A stretch of 64,000 nucleotides of DNA, taken from NCBI RefSeq assembly GCF_020740795.1, contig NC_067286.1, forward strand, positions 615,990 through 679,989, written 5' to 3'. This stretch comes from Apus apus. Lineage: Eukaryota > Chordata > Aves > Apodiformes > Apodidae. Both the position numbers and the translations under genes were made by a program. Below the pieces are notes generated by a model, which was not told the DNA's origin, ran no database searches, and saw only the letters and a list, made by a program, of their open reading frames with translations. Shown here piece by piece: positions 22,301-34,280 of the stretch (position 1 is its first letter; every line of letters begins with the position of its first letter).

Positions 22301-22984
22301 GCTGACTCCTAGTTAGGGAGACCTGAGGGTCAGGCTTAATTAAATCTCAGACCAGCCCACCACGGGCATCTGTTGTACAGAACAAAATCAGATTCCCAGC
22401 TGGAATCTGGTGCCTTTGGCTGGAGAACAAGGCACATCTCAACTCAAACTGTGCTGGGCCACCGACTTCACCAGAGGGAGACAGCGATTTCACCAGGAGT
22501 TTATGGATACAGTAAATCTATTAAAAAGTCATGCCCTAGGCAGGATTTTTCCTCCCACCACCCCGAGCCTGCCTGGACGTGGCTCCGTGCCCTTCTTCCG
22601 GGCAACTTCACAAATCCTAAAGAAAACACCTTCACCTTCCTTCCCCCTTTTTGAGAGATTAATCCCAGGAAGCCACCGGCTCCCCACAGAACCTAGACTC
22701 CATCCCTACTGCTTGGTATCAGCTCCACAGCAATTAAGGGCCTGTTTTGCTGCTGGCTGCTGCTTTCCATCCAATTGCCCGTGTCGCGTAATCCTCTCGT
22801 CGCTCGGCTCGGATGCGTTTCCCTCCACCAGTTCCCGCTGCTCTGGCACTTAAAACGCACGTTAATCAAGGCAGGAGCTGCCTGTTCATCACACTTCAGG
22901 CCAGGGCGTAGCACGAGGGGCAGAAGGCCCCTCCAAGAGTGAAAATAAGCACTAACACTGAAGGACAAGCACTAAGCAACAGGC
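19346..22984. other. Intergenic DNA downstream of CHST14
   Basis: No gene is recognised. It contains a probable antisense CR1 remnant (21118-21215), a TTGG-type run at 21660-21685, and AT-rich sequence at 21700-22350. A CpG-rich patch (about 22760-22865) stands out just beyond the CHST14 3' end. Confidence 0.5.
21118..21215 (-). mobile_element. Probable CR1 remnant, antisense
   Basis: The plus strand reads AGCTGGAAGGGTCCCACAAG, then AATCATCAATCCCAACTGCC and TGACCACC, which resembles the complement of a CR1 3' end. It is short and diverged, so the call is tentative. Confidence 0.5.
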
Positions 22985-23000
22985 TAATTCGTATAAAAGA

Positions 23001-23006
23001 TTTATT
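23001..23006 (-). promoter_or_regulatory. CHST14: Polyadenylation signal AATAAA (CHST14)
   Basis: A canonical AATAAA on the minus strand, 1.06 kb past the CHST14 stop codon. Cleavage is expected about 15-25 bases lower in coordinate. Confidence 0.65.
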
Positions 23007-23285
23007 AGAAACGAGGACGCAGCCTCCCGGGAACGACGTTCCACATTGTCTCCCAAACTTTTACCATTTAACAGCCATCATTAAATACGAGTAGCTACAA
23101 AAACAGCGTGCACCTCTATGAAAGAAGGGAGAACTAACCCTCAAACGGCCCTTGTTTCAAACGTGGCTGGAGGAAGCACTTTTCCAGGGTGGTTTGCACC
23201 CAGAGGGCCACGGCGGCTGTGGGGCTTGTTGCTTTCTGTCCTCAGAATCTTTTTTGGTCTTATCAGAAGAGTCTGTATTGCTTTA

Positions 23286-23290
<5 letters not shown>

Positions 23291-23317
<27 letters not shown>
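23291..23317. repeat. (GA)n microsatellite in the CHST14 3' UTR
   Basis: About thirteen GA dinucleotides. On the CHST14 mRNA strand it reads as a CU repeat, a possible polypyrimidine-binding-protein site. Confidence 0.95.
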
Positions 23318-23322
<5 letters not shown>

Positions 23323-24061
23323 AAATTGCTATGGCTTGATATTGCATCCGATTTGTTACGCCAGGCAAACAGCTGGTACTTTCAAAGCTTAGAATCACAC
23401 AAAAGTGGGTGTTATCCTCTCGCTGGTTTCATTTCCATGGTAAATAATAGTGATAACAACAACACTCAGAGGTACCCCTGTCACGGGGGAAAAAAAAAGA
23501 GACCAGCCTCAATCAACCACCATCTACAAATGAGAAAACAACGTAAAAATAAGGCCTAATTCATAAAAACGATTTCTTCTACTCGTATCTCAAGATCACC
23601 TCCTGTCTAACCCAGGACCAGGTTTAACAGTGCCAAGTTCTAGCACAACAGCCTCTACGTTATGACTGCAATTCAGCCACGTTACTATTACAAAACACAA
23701 AAGAGTGGGGGAAAATACTTTAAAATAGATCCGTTTCTCGATTTCCCTACAGGTGTTTTCCCCGTCTTGGCATAAAAAAAGAATTTAAAGCAAAATAAGA
23801 TATACAAAAGCTGCTGTGCTCCACTCAGCGGCCTATGTACACGCTGAAATCAGGACAATACAAAAAAGCATCCTAGTAGCAAAGGCAATATACAACATTT
23901 TATATATAAACAGCGTTTGGAACGTATAAAAAAAATAGGAAACGATGCATAGAAGAGGGTGTTCCACAGGCCCTGCAGCAACGGGTCACTCGCAGGGGTG
24001 GCTGCACCAGCAAATCCCTGCTGGGAAGGCAGAATCCACACCAGGCCCCGCGCGGAGCCGC

Positions 24062-25150
24062 TCACTGCCTGCAAAACTCGCTGGTCACGTTGGGAAGGGG
24101 GTAGGCGAAGAGGGAGAAATCCAGGATGTATTTTGGCAGCAGCTCTCTGATCAGCCAGCGCTGGGTGCTGCACAGGTAGTACTGGAGCGTTTCCGCCGTC
24201 ACGGGCTTGTACCAGGGCTGGCGCTCGGGGAAGCGGATGAAGGAGGGCGACTGCACCCGCTCCAGGACGCGGTTGGCGTCGGCGTGGAGCCGCTCGTAGG
24301 AGCCGATGAAGTCGTAGCGCACGGCGCAGGGCTGGCACAGGTTGTAGATGGGCATCCAGTGCTCGTTCATCCTCTCCACCTCCTCGTCCAGCAGGTACCG
24401 CAGGAACTCCGAGAAGGTCACGTCGTCGCCCGCCGAGTTGCCCCCGTTCTTCCGGTACCGCCGGATGATCTCCACCCCGTACTTCTGCTGGTACTCCTTG
24501 ATCTCCCCAAATTTATTCCTGTAGGCCGACAGCAGCCGCTCCATGGGGTTCCGCACGAAGACGAACTTGTAGTAGTTCTTCAGGCGGTAGCTGATCTCGT
24601 CCGGCTTCATGTCCCCCAGGAACACCAGGTCGCTCTTGTGGTCCATCTTCAGCTTGACGTCGACGCTCTCCAGCGCCCCGTCCAGCACCTTCAGGATGCG
24701 CTTCCAGTTGGAGCAGGCCACCTTGGGCACGTAGCAGTACAGGAAGCGGTACTTGTCGCTGACCAGGAGGTGCCGGAGCACCGTGCGCCGCTGCCCGGCC
24801 GGCAGCTCCCAGACGCTGCGGGGCATGGCCCGCTGCCCGCACACCGCGCCGATGGTCCGGTTGCGGATGTCCCGCAGCACCTCCGAGTCCAAATCGCCGG
24901 GGGACTCCCCGGCACCCGCACCTCCGCCTCGGCGGGACGGCTCCCCCGCCGCCGGGTGCGGCGGCTTCACCTCGGCCAGGATGCCTCTCTCGATCATGAG
25001 GAGCAGCCCGCTGGAGGCCAGGATGACGCCGAACATCAGCATGGAGGGCAGCAGGACGGGGCCGCCGCCAGCGCCCCGCGGCCGGGAGCGGCTGCGGCCC
25101 GAGGCAGCCGCCCGCCTCGCCTCCCCGGGGACGGCGGGACGGGGCAGCAT
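24062..25150 (-). CDS. CHST14: Carbohydrate sulfotransferase 14 (dermatan 4-O-sulfotransferase 1)
   Basis: A 362-residue type II Golgi enzyme in a single coding exon; the human protein is 376 residues. It transfers sulfate from PAPS to the 4-O position of GalNAc next to iduronic acid in dermatan sulfate. Visible features: a short basic cytosolic tail, one membrane anchor at about 33-54 ([20 protein letters not shown]), a variable Pro/Gly-rich stem (60-90), the 5'-phosphosulfate-binding segment [10 protein letters not shown] (142-151), and the 3'-phosphate-binding segment [15 protein letters not shown] (199-213). The conserved MNEHWMP (261-267) and C-terminal [18 protein letters not shown] (339-356) follow. 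N-glycosylation sites are NRT (97) and NVT (354). Nearly every block matches human CHST14. The start MLPRP corresponds to human MFPRP, and the stop TGA is at 24064-24062. The stem differs most and is GC-rich. Confidence 0.97.
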   Translation of the reverse strand: MLPRPAVPGEARRAAASGRSRSRPRGAGGGPVLLPSMLMFGVILASSGLLLMIERGILAEVKPPHPAAGEPSRRGGGAGAGESPGDLDSEVLRDIRNRTIGAVCGQRAMPRSVWELPAGQRRTVLRHLLVSDKYRFLYCYVPKVACSNWKRILKVLDGALESVDVKLKMDHKSDLVFLGDMKPDEISYRLKNYYKFVFVRNPMERLLSAYRNKFGEIKEYQQKYGVEIIRRYRKNGGNSAGDDVTFSEFLRYLLDEEVERMNEHWMPIYNLCQPCAVRYDFIGSYERLHADANRVLERVQSPSFIRFPERQPWYKPVTAETLQYYLCSTQRWLIRELLPKYILDFSLFAYPLPNVTSEFCRQ

Positions 25151-26310
25151 GGCCGGGGGGGGCTCGGGCCGCCGCCCGCCTCAGCCGCGCCGCATGGGGA
25201 CGGGAGGGGAGCGGGACGGGAGGGGAGCGGGACGGGAGGGGGGCGGGATGCAGGGGAGCGGGATGCAGGGGAGCGGGATGCAGGGGGGCAGGGATGCAGG
25301 GGGGCAGGGATGCAGGGGGGCAGGGATGCAGGGGGGCAGGGATGCAGGAGGCCGGGACGGAAGGGGAGCGGGATGGAAGGGGAGCAGGGCGCAGGGAGGC
25401 CGGGATGCGGGGTCGGCCCCGCGCCCGCGGGCAGGCGGGGCTCCGGCCGGCAGTGACGGCCGCGAGGGGCGGGCCGGGGGAGGCGGCGGCCATTTCGCCC
25501 CGGTCCCGCCTCAGCGCTCGCCTGCCCGCCGGGACAGGGCAGGGCAGGGGCAGGGAGGGCCAGGGAGGCTCCCCCGCCTCGGGCTGGGCAGCTGAAGCTG
25601 CTTCGGCCGCCGCGGGACAAGGGTCAGGGAAGGTTCTTCCCGCCTCGCCCGAAGCCGCCGCTGCCCCACCCGGCGGGTGTTGAACCACCCGCTGCCTCGA
25701 GCAGGGGCCCGGGTGGCACCGCGGCTCCCCCGAAATACAGTCAGGACGTGGTTTGCAACGAGCCCCGGCAGGCGGTGCCGGGGGCTGGGAGCGCTGCTCG
25801 GCAGGCTGGGACGCAGCCCGGCGCTTCCCGGCTGGAATTCAGCCCGGCCGGGCTGTCCCGGCCACGCGGGCTCCAGCCGAGCGGCCGCGCTGGTGGCTGC
25901 AGCGCCGGCCCCGCTGGGTCCTTGCGGCGGGCTCGGTCGCAGCCCGGTTCCGACAGCTCCCTGGGGAGCAGAGCACGGCCCTGCCAGCCCCCGAAAGGCG
26001 TTTTCTGCCTCGTCCCTCCGAGCGCAGCAGCGGGCTGCCGAGCCCCGGCCCCTGCCGGGGGCTGCCGTAACGCCCCGAGGAAAGCAGCCCCCGCTGAGCT
26101 GCCTTTGATCGAAAGCCGGGATCGCTTTGTCAGCCCGGGCAGAGCGAGCACGCGGAGCGGAGCGCGAGTGAGGGCCTGGGGCGAGATGATTTTCCAGGTT
26201 CGTTTTGGTGTAAGCACAGCAGCGGCTGCAGGAAAGGAGGCTGCGTCCTGCCCCGCAGCGCCGCGGGAGCGCTGCCCCCTCCGCGGCATCGCCGGGTCCT
26301 GCTGCTCGGA
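24100..26310 (-). promoter_or_regulatory. CHST14: CpG island covering the CHST14 coding region and promoter
   Basis: CpG density is high from the middle of the CHST14 coding exon to about 1.2 kb upstream of its start codon. No TATA box is evident. The transcription start is probably within a few hundred bases above 25150. Because the island extends well beyond the start, it could also drive a divergent plus-strand transcript, for which I see no coding exon. Confidence 0.7.
25196..25410. repeat. G-rich minisatellite upstream of CHST14
   Basis: Imperfect 15-17-bp units in two families: GGGACGGGAGGGGAGC (early) and GGGATGCAGGGGGGCA (later, at least four nearly perfect copies at about 25280-25350). 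The array lies 45-260 bp above the CHST14 start codon, in the promoter or 5' UTR. The plus strand carries repeated G-runs with quadruplex potential. Confidence 0.92.
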
Positions 26311-29300
26311 TCGCAGAGGGACCCGCCTCTCAACGCCAGCAGGAGCTGAAGCTGCAGCAGCACACACATCCCTGGCGCCGAGAGGAGCAACAGGCTTCCT
26401 TGGAAAGCCCTCACCTTAGAGGAGAAGACTCTGATCACAGTCAGCTCCAGTACAGGCACTAACACTAGTGCCAAAGCAGCCAGGGGAAGTTTTTACTTCT
26501 TAGAAGGCATCTTAGCCTGGCACCAATTCTCCTGTTTCTATTCACCCCGAATACCTGTAGGTCTGGAGTAGTAATAGATGATAACAGAGGTGTTCTGAAA
26601 ATATGTTCCAGACTGCTAGGAACAGAAGGCTGCCCACGATGACAGTGGGTTTATTTTTCTCCCAGTGTGCAAGACAACCTGGATTTAAGGTCTGGTCTGA
26701 ATAACACAGGTATCTGGTAGGATGCAAAGTCTCCACAGAAACAGCACAGCCAAGCAAATACACAGTTCAGGGGGGGTGTTTTGTTCCTTTGCAAGGCTGA
26801 ACCCCCTGTCACTGGAGAAAATCACTGTGCTCATACTGAACGTGCCTATTGTTCACTGCGGATGCCAATTAATTTGATTCTCAAAGCAGCTAAAAGAAGC
26901 CTCATGCTCAGAGCAGAAAAAACTACAGAAGTATGTTTCACAGACTCATTTCTTCAGAAAAGGTAAGTTTAGCAAATAAAATGCCACCTAAGAAACCCAA
27001 CTTCAGGCCACTGAGGTTTGCCTGCAGGTTTATACTTCAAACCACAAGGGATGGAAACGTTTAGTTCCTTCTTACAGAAACAAGAGGAGGATTTTTACCA
27101 CTCCCAGCCCTTTTCAAGGCGCTTTCAAACCCTTCCATTTACCTTTGCCACTTTATTCCAGATAGCTAAAGGCAACCCCCCTGGCTTTGGCTGAGGGAAT
27201 AAATACCCTGGCCGTGTCCCAGTTCCAGGAACAGGTGGAACAGAAGGCCTGGCTGATCCAAGTGTGAAACCGCCAGCCTGGGAAGCAGGAGGCTGGCAGA
27301 CATCCTCCTTCCTCTGAGGGACCTGCTGACTGGGTGCTGGTGCCCTCTGCTCAAGCTCTGCTGCTCGTTTCTCCAGACTGATGTTATGGCTGCAGCTTGC
27401 CAGGGCGTGCAGAGCGTGGTGTCAAGAAGCTGCCTCCCCCACATGGGCTGAAATAAAGTGCTGAAACCCACGTTCCAGAGTCTGTCCCTTTGCTCTTCCG
27501 CCTGGACAGACACCCACAGCAGCTGTAGGAATCCCCACCTGGGGAACTCGGGCACATCCCTGTTTGTCCCCACACCTGTAGCTCGGCCCCGAGCAGCCTT
27601 CCCGGGCCATCCCACTGCCTGGGAAAACTGGCTGGCTTTGCAGCCTGCCCAACAGGTGAACCAAACCAGCCCTCAGCTCTGTACCTGGGTGCATCCTGGC
27701 CTGCACTTCAAGAGCCTGTTCCATCCACACGGAGCCTAAAGTGCCTAGAAACGGTGCAGAAGCAAGAGCCCCAATCACCAGCCCCAAGTCACTCAATCTT
27801 TGCATCCCGTGGGCACAAGCAGCTCTGTGGGAGGGAGGAAACCTGCACAGCCCTGCCTGGGAGGTGCTTTGCCAGACCTCAGAGTGCTCCCTATCTACCT
27901 GGGGGGCAGCAGCAGCCTCCTCCCCCCAGTGACTTCCTACAGGTGTTTTTGTAACTCGCTGTGATTTTCAAGATGCTCTCAACCCCCAACGTTTGCCTTT
28001 CCCCTAGGAGCTCCATGGCAGCAGCAGACCTGCCCCCTCAGGTGGCACTGAATAATTCTCTAGGCCTTCTCCTCCCGTGAGCAGAACATGAAAGCACAAT
28101 TCCTGTTTGATGCATTATGACATGATATGCATTACACTGGGCTCATCTCCCAGCATCGCCTGTGTGGGGCACGCTCGGGTTTGGGGCAGGCAGCAGAGCT
28201 CAGCCCTGGCTTTCAGGAATGCTGGTTTGTCAAGGGAAGTGCCAATTCCTAGAGCAGGTGGAAAGAAAGGTTGGGGGACACCCCTGTCCTTCCAGCACAG
28301 AGTGAGGCTGGGCACTGACGGCCACCACAAGCACTGCCACGTGCCCTACCAAGGCTCTGCTGGCCATCTGAGTAAGAACAGACCTTTATTTTGGTCTGTG
28401 AGAAGAAGGACTGCAGAAAGGAAGAACACCCGAGGCTCCTGGAAAAGCTCAGCAACAAAAGGAGGTTTCTTTGAATAGCAACAGTTGAGCTGATGCCAAC
28501 TTTCCAAACAAGCAACGGGGACAGTGACTCCCAGAGTGGGCAAGTCAGACCCCTCGGACAGAGCAGCTCCAGATGAAGAAGTGAAACAAGCAAAAGAAGA
28601 TGAGATCTGAGGCTGTGGCTGCATGTCCAGAGATTATCCAGTCATTTAGACTAATAAAGCCTCTTAACCAAGTGGATAAGCACAGAAGCCACCTCACAAT
28701 CAGCTCTCTGTGTAAGGCAGAGTTCCTTATCTCTAGGGTAAAAAAAATGCAAACATGCTGGATAAAAATGCTAAATAATTCAGAGGAGATTGTTATGATC
28801 AGCTCAGTCCATCTCCCTCAAAGCAAAAATCAGTGTTTTCAGACCTGTTTCTTTTTGGACACGAGGGAAAGGGTTGGGTTTGGGTGAGGGAATAAAGGTG
28901 TCCTTTCCCTGTGGCACCTCAGGAGCATTCAGGGGGTGGCAGGGATGGAGGTGCCTCTCCCCAGGCAGCCAGGACATCCTGCCCCGGAGGCTGGCTGAGC
29001 TGCTCCTGCAGCACCCAGGTGGCTGCCCTGAAAGGAAGGAGAGGGAATGGGGTCCAAATCCGGGCCCAAAAAACCAAGAGGCTGCAAGCACAGGTTGATT
29101 TTTTGGTGGCTTTTGTTTTCCAATGAATAAACACTCATCGTTGATCTTAACGCTCCTATCGATGCAGCAGATGTGGAAAGATGGTTCCAGAGTTTTCAAG
29201 CCTTAAATGCATCAGCATAAAGGTGGCTTTGAAAACGAGCACCCAAGAGAAGAAAATGAGGGAGGAAACTTAAGATTTAGGTAAAGGGAAACAGAAAAGA

Positions 29301-32300
29301 GCAAATTCCACCCCTCATGAAAAGGGAGCTCTTATAACACGTGCACCATCGTTAATCAGATGGACTGAGCAAGAATTCCAGCCTGACATCTGTCCCAACA
29401 GGATGAATGTAAAATACACATCAAGAGGAAGAAAATGAGTAAGCAAACCTGCCCCCTCGTGCTTCCTCACCTTGGAAGAATGAGTCTTGCTGCAGAAAGG
29501 CATAGGAAAGGGATTCCCCCATCTATAAATAACGTTGCATTCTTCCCAGATTTCAGAAGAATGCTAGTTAGGGAGCTGACCCAGGTGTTGCAATCCTTGC
29601 ACTGCATGATCAAGGACTGTGTTTTTGGCTCTTTCACCAATAAATCCTTTTCCCCCCAGGTTCATTATGTGATTCTACCCACATCCCAGGGGTCACGGTC
29701 CCCCCAGGACCCCCAGCCAGGCCACAACCCCCCTATTTTGATCACAGCTTCTAAGGAAACCCCTTGCAAAGCAGCAAGGTCAAATCACAAGTAAAATTTC
29801 TCAAATATTGTTAAAATTTTTTTCCAATATTTCTCCCTGTTCCCAAGACAGGGAGATCCCTTTGGGAAACCAATTCCCACGGAGTACCCCAGCTTTCATC
29901 TCACAGGGAGGCGAGAACAACACCCAACCTGGCTTGTTTGTGTGCATGAAAACAGCTAATATGGTAAAATAAATGGCACTAACACAGCATATTATTCCTT
30001 TTTTATAGGCTGCAATTATAGTCTGTGGTGTGAATCCAGCCCTAGTCACTCGCTGCACTCGGCTGGAATACAGATGGGGGCTGGGCTTGGACACAGAGGA
30101 ACAGCCCCCAGCCTGGGACAGGGGGAACAGGGCTGATTGCTACAGCAATTTAGCAATTGCAACTGAAGAGTCCCCTGCTCGAGGAATTCATCTCCTCACC
30201 CCCGTGAGAGCAGAGGCTGGTGGGCTCCCCCACCTGGGGGGTCTTACCTGTGCATATGGGGGGAAAAGAGGGAAAAATGTCTTCAGTGAAGGCAAGGGGA
30301 CATCCAGAGGCACAACGTGCTGCTCCCTCCCTGCCGCTCCTGCTGGCCAGGATGGGACTGGAGGGGGCATCACGTGCTGCTCCTTAAATCAGGAACACGG
30401 GAGGTTCCATCGTGAGGTTCCATCCCCACCTGCTGAAAAACAAATCAAAATCAAGGGAAATTCAGGAGATCTGGTCTGGAGGGCTGAGCCACAGCATTCG
30501 GGAGGAGGGAGAGTTTACCTGCTGGACAGGGAAGGAGGAAAGTTTTCCTACCAGCTCTTCCCAGAGCACTTGATGCTTCTGAAACCACAACATTCCCAGC
30601 ATGTGGAGCAGTAATGATCTGGGAAGAGCCACAAACCCACTTTCCAGTGGGAAACCCTGCAGAGCTGCTGGAACCTCCTCACTGATGAAGCACCAAATGC
30701 TGCCAGGCGCCGCAGTGCCCAGATCAGCCTCCCTGTCTCAGCTTCCCATGGGATTGCCTATGCAGGTGCCTGCCCTCCTCCCAGCAGAGACCCAGCGTGG
30801 TCACTGCAGCCCTGCTCCAACTGATTACTGATTAAATTATTGGATTATGATCCATATTCTTCAGAGGAAACAGAGCAAGGAGGAAACCTCCTCCTCGGGA
30901 GTCGAGTGGGTGACCGGTGGCTGCTCAGGGCTCCCAGGGATTCCTGCTCAGCTCTGCCAGCCAGGTCTGTGCAGGAGAGCCCAGTGTCACCTCTGCTTGG
31001 GACACACGTCTCAGACATCCCAAAGAAGAAGATGATTTTACACCAGAGCTGGTGGGGACCCAGCGGGTTCACCCTGGGGATCCCAGGCGACTTATTAAAG
31101 CACAAATGGAGCTGCTGGCTGCCCTTGGTGGGGGATGCAGCCCCTGGGGGTGGGGGGTACAGAGCCCTCATGGACAGCCCAGGACTGCAGCCACCCCACC
31201 CTGCATGAGAAGCATCATCTCTTGCTTCATCATAAACCTCCCTCAGAATCTGGCCCAAGGAACAGAGGGTGAAGCCTGCAGGGACAGAAGCAGCAGCTGC
31301 CGCCAAGCCGGGCACTCCCAGCCTGTGCTCCTCAGCTTCTGCCCGACCCCCTTCCCCAGCCACCTCTCCCTTTGAACAGTTTGTCTTCTAACACACGTTT
31401 GTGCTCCTGCCTTCATCAAGATGCAGGCTTTTCTTCCCCCCTCCCCCCCCAGCATCGTTAAATTAATTTGCTTTTAAGAACCACGGGGCGGCTGAACCCG
31501 CTCGGGCTCCGGCTTGTTTTTGCAGAGCACTCTGGAGAGGTTTATGGAGATATTAAAATTAAATACGAAGCTGCAGAATAAATGGTGCTTCCACTCAGCG
31601 TGGCTTGTAAATCCAGTTTAAAAGGTTTCCTTTATTAAATATCCTTCCCTCTTAAAAATGGATTAAGTGCTCTCACTGGAGGCTCTGATGGAAAAGCCAT
31701 CTCATCCCTATAGCAACGACTCCCCCCTGGCCTCCACCCCACTCCCTTGGCTCCCGACACAGTCCCATTTCCAGTGCCACCATTACAGCATTCCCAGTTA
31801 TTAATTACCCCCTTGCAGCTGGTTCCAAGGCCACACCATGACTTCATGGCTCCTCTGGCAGGGTGTGCGGGTCCTGTGCTGGCCCTATGGATATTGGGTG
31901 CCCACGTGTCCCAGGGAGGCCAGCAGTGGGAACCTGGTTTCTCTTCCATCCCTGATTTTGGGCTCATTTCCTTCTTCTTGACAACTCTCCTGCCTCTCCT
32001 GGTGCTGGAGTGTGGTGGCCCTGGAAGGAGCCACTCTTGGTGGCTGTCCCCAAAGCTGTGCCCTGGGGAGGTTTAGGTGAGGGGCCCTGCAGAGCTCCTG
32101 ACCCCCATTCCAGGCAGGTGTTGGGAAGAACAAACCTTCAGCCCTGCAATAAACACCCTCGGGGTGGGGGGGGGCGTGTCACAGGGCGGATCAGTGGATA
32201 AAGGGCTGATTGCAATGGATTTCTGGGGTTTGGAGCAGGGTGGTCCTGGCTGGGCTCCCTGCACAGCTCCCTCTTCCCCAGGACTGGGGGGGAATTATGG

Positions 32301-34269
32301 AAGCTTGGAGCTAACAGCAGCACGGAGGGGTCAGGAGCATCTGCTGTTTCCTGCCCTGACCCCCAGCTCCGTGGGCTGAACATTTTCCCTGTAGCAACAG
32401 GGTGAAACAGGCACCATGGAGCAGGGAATCACCCACACTTCAGCTCCCTGGGGCCAGCAGGGCAGTATGGGGGCATGTCCCATCTCCCCGGGTGGCAGCA
32501 GCATTGCCAGAGGCTGCTCCTCAGGCAGACACAGGAGCTGCTGCTGGGCACAGCTGGTCCATCAGCTGCTGCTTCCAAGGGCACAAGCCGGGAGAGACCG
32601 CGCTCCGTCACGGGAACGTGACAGTCCAAATTGCTGCTGCCTGCTGGCTGGGATGGCTCTTGGCACAATTACAGTCACTTCTCATTAGCAGCATCAAAGC
32701 AGCAGTTCAACGTAACCAGGAGCTGGTGGCTTTTGGGGGAGTCACCAGGAGCTCGCGTGGGGAAGACACACGGGGAACCAGAGCAGGTCCTGAGCGCCGC
32801 TTTGGGTCTCCCTCTGGGAGCTGCAGGGAGCCAGGCCCGTGGTGGGAAAGCCCCCCGGGAAAGCCCCAGCAGTGGTGTGTGCCAGGAGCCCAGCTGGCAC
32901 CTTCCTGGCACCAGGAGCTGCTCCCACCCATCCTGCGTGCTTGTCCCAGCACCCAAACCTCACCCAAAGCCTCTGCAGGTGCCTGCAGCCCCAACTGCTC
33001 CTCCCCAGCCCCCCAAGTGCCACCTTCCCCCCCGCAATTCCCCCCGTGCTCCATCACCTCCTGACACCACCTCCAGCACAGGCTGGCTCTGCTGCTCACC
33101 TCCACCACCCTCAGGTTATCAAAACCAGACATGGAGCAACCAGGAGACTCTCAGCTGGCCAAGGCAGCGTGGGATTCCAGCGGTAACACACCCCTCCAGG
33201 TGAGCCCACCTCTGCTGACACCTGGTGTCACCTCCAAGGATGACCCTGCGGGCAGGACAGCCCCAGGGTAGCAGCAGGAAGCCCCTGGAACCAGACGCAG
33301 CACAAGAGGAGTTTGCTGCAGGTCGGATGCAGAGCTGGATGCAGCTCAGCACAGCTCCCTCGGTAGCAGATTTCTACAGTAAATCCAATTTTCTTTGACA
33401 TTAATCCCAACTTCTCAGCCCGCCACAGATTATCCCTTTGACGAGGTGGGGAGAGCTGGGATGGAAAAGCTGCTTCTCAGTTTTAATTGTCCCCAGTGAG
33501 GGACCATTCCCAGCCAGCCAGCCAGAGGAGTGGGGCACGCACAGGGCACAGGTGTCTGCTCCATCCCAGGGGTGAGGAGCAGGGACAGCCGGGGGGCTGC
33601 CTGCCCCTCCATCCTCCTGCACCCTTCGGGCACTGCCTGGCACCCCCAGACCTGCTGCTGACACCCCCAGATCTCACCTCTCACTGCCTTCACACGGTGA
33701 TGCTTCCATCGGGCAGCCTGATCCCATTCCTGAGGGGCCAACCCCTCTGCACCATTCCCAGCAGGTCACGTTATTCCTCTCCTCTCTTGCTCCCACTTTT
33801 TCCCCCTCTTGCCGTTTTCTGGGGCAGGTGCAGACACCCTGATGGTGATGCCACCAAGCTGCCCTTCCAGAGACAGCGACTCTGGAGGCTTTTCCAGAAG
33901 GAACATCTCAAGCTGTGTCCTCCTGGGGCTGCTGAAGCAGGGGCTGGTGCACCAAGCCCTGCAGAGACACCTCTGGCCACCACCACCCTGCCTGCCCCAG
34001 AAGCTGAAATACTCCTATGATGGTCACTGCCAAGAACACATGGGAAAAAAAAAGTAAGTCAACCCTGATGGATCCTCCTTCCAGCAACTCCATTTTCACT
34101 GGAAAAGCCAAGAGCAGTTGGTCCTGGCTGCATCCAGATCCCTCACCCCAGCACCCAAGCCCGTTCTCACCCTGGCACTTCCAAGCACTTCCCACTCCTG
34201 CCCCGCAGGGACGTCCAGGCAGGGCAGAGAAGAGCAGCACTGCTTTGTTTTCTAAATCAATACGATTTT
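26311..34269. other. Intergenic DNA between CHST14 and BAHD1
   Basis: I recognise no gene, RNA gene or clear interspersed repeat. Two spots deserve mention. First, 26780-26970 is AT-richer, ends with a good donor-like AAAAGGTAAGT, and could be a non-coding exon. Second, 31450-31680 is AT-rich, complex and has several TTAAT motifs, as in conserved non-coding elements. Open frames such as 32402-33064 (plus) are not protein-like. Confidence 0.5.
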
Positions 34270-34274
34270 TCAAA

Positions 34275-34280
34275 TTTATT
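34275..34280 (-). promoter_or_regulatory. BAHD1: Distal candidate polyadenylation signal of BAHD1
   Basis: AATAAA on the minus strand (TTTATT on plus) at the end of an AT-rich block, 2.65 kb past the stop codon. Confidence 0.45.

Larger units (their letters stand above)
22985..24061 (-). other. CHST14: CHST14 3' UTR
   Basis: Non-coding sequence follows the CHST14 stop on the minus strand and runs to an AATAAA (plus-strand TTTATT at 23001-23006). The region is AT-rich and of high complexity, as expected of a 3' UTR of about 1.07 kb. It includes a GA microsatellite at 23291-23317. Confidence 0.7.

Noticed and set aside
23945-25688. Long plus-strand (503 codons) and alternative minus-strand (391 codons) open frames over CHST14
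   Set aside because: They are shadows of the CpG-rich CHST14 exon and of the G-rich minisatellite. The products are repeat-like and match no family.
25677-26419. Plus-strand open frames (143-223 codons) in the CpG island above CHST14
   Set aside because: CpG islands are poor in stop codons. The translation is Ala/Pro/Arg-rich with no family resemblance.
32402-33064. 220-codon plus-strand open frame between CHST14 and BAHD1
   Set aside because: The composition reflects GC-rich sequence, with no conserved segment and no supporting signals.
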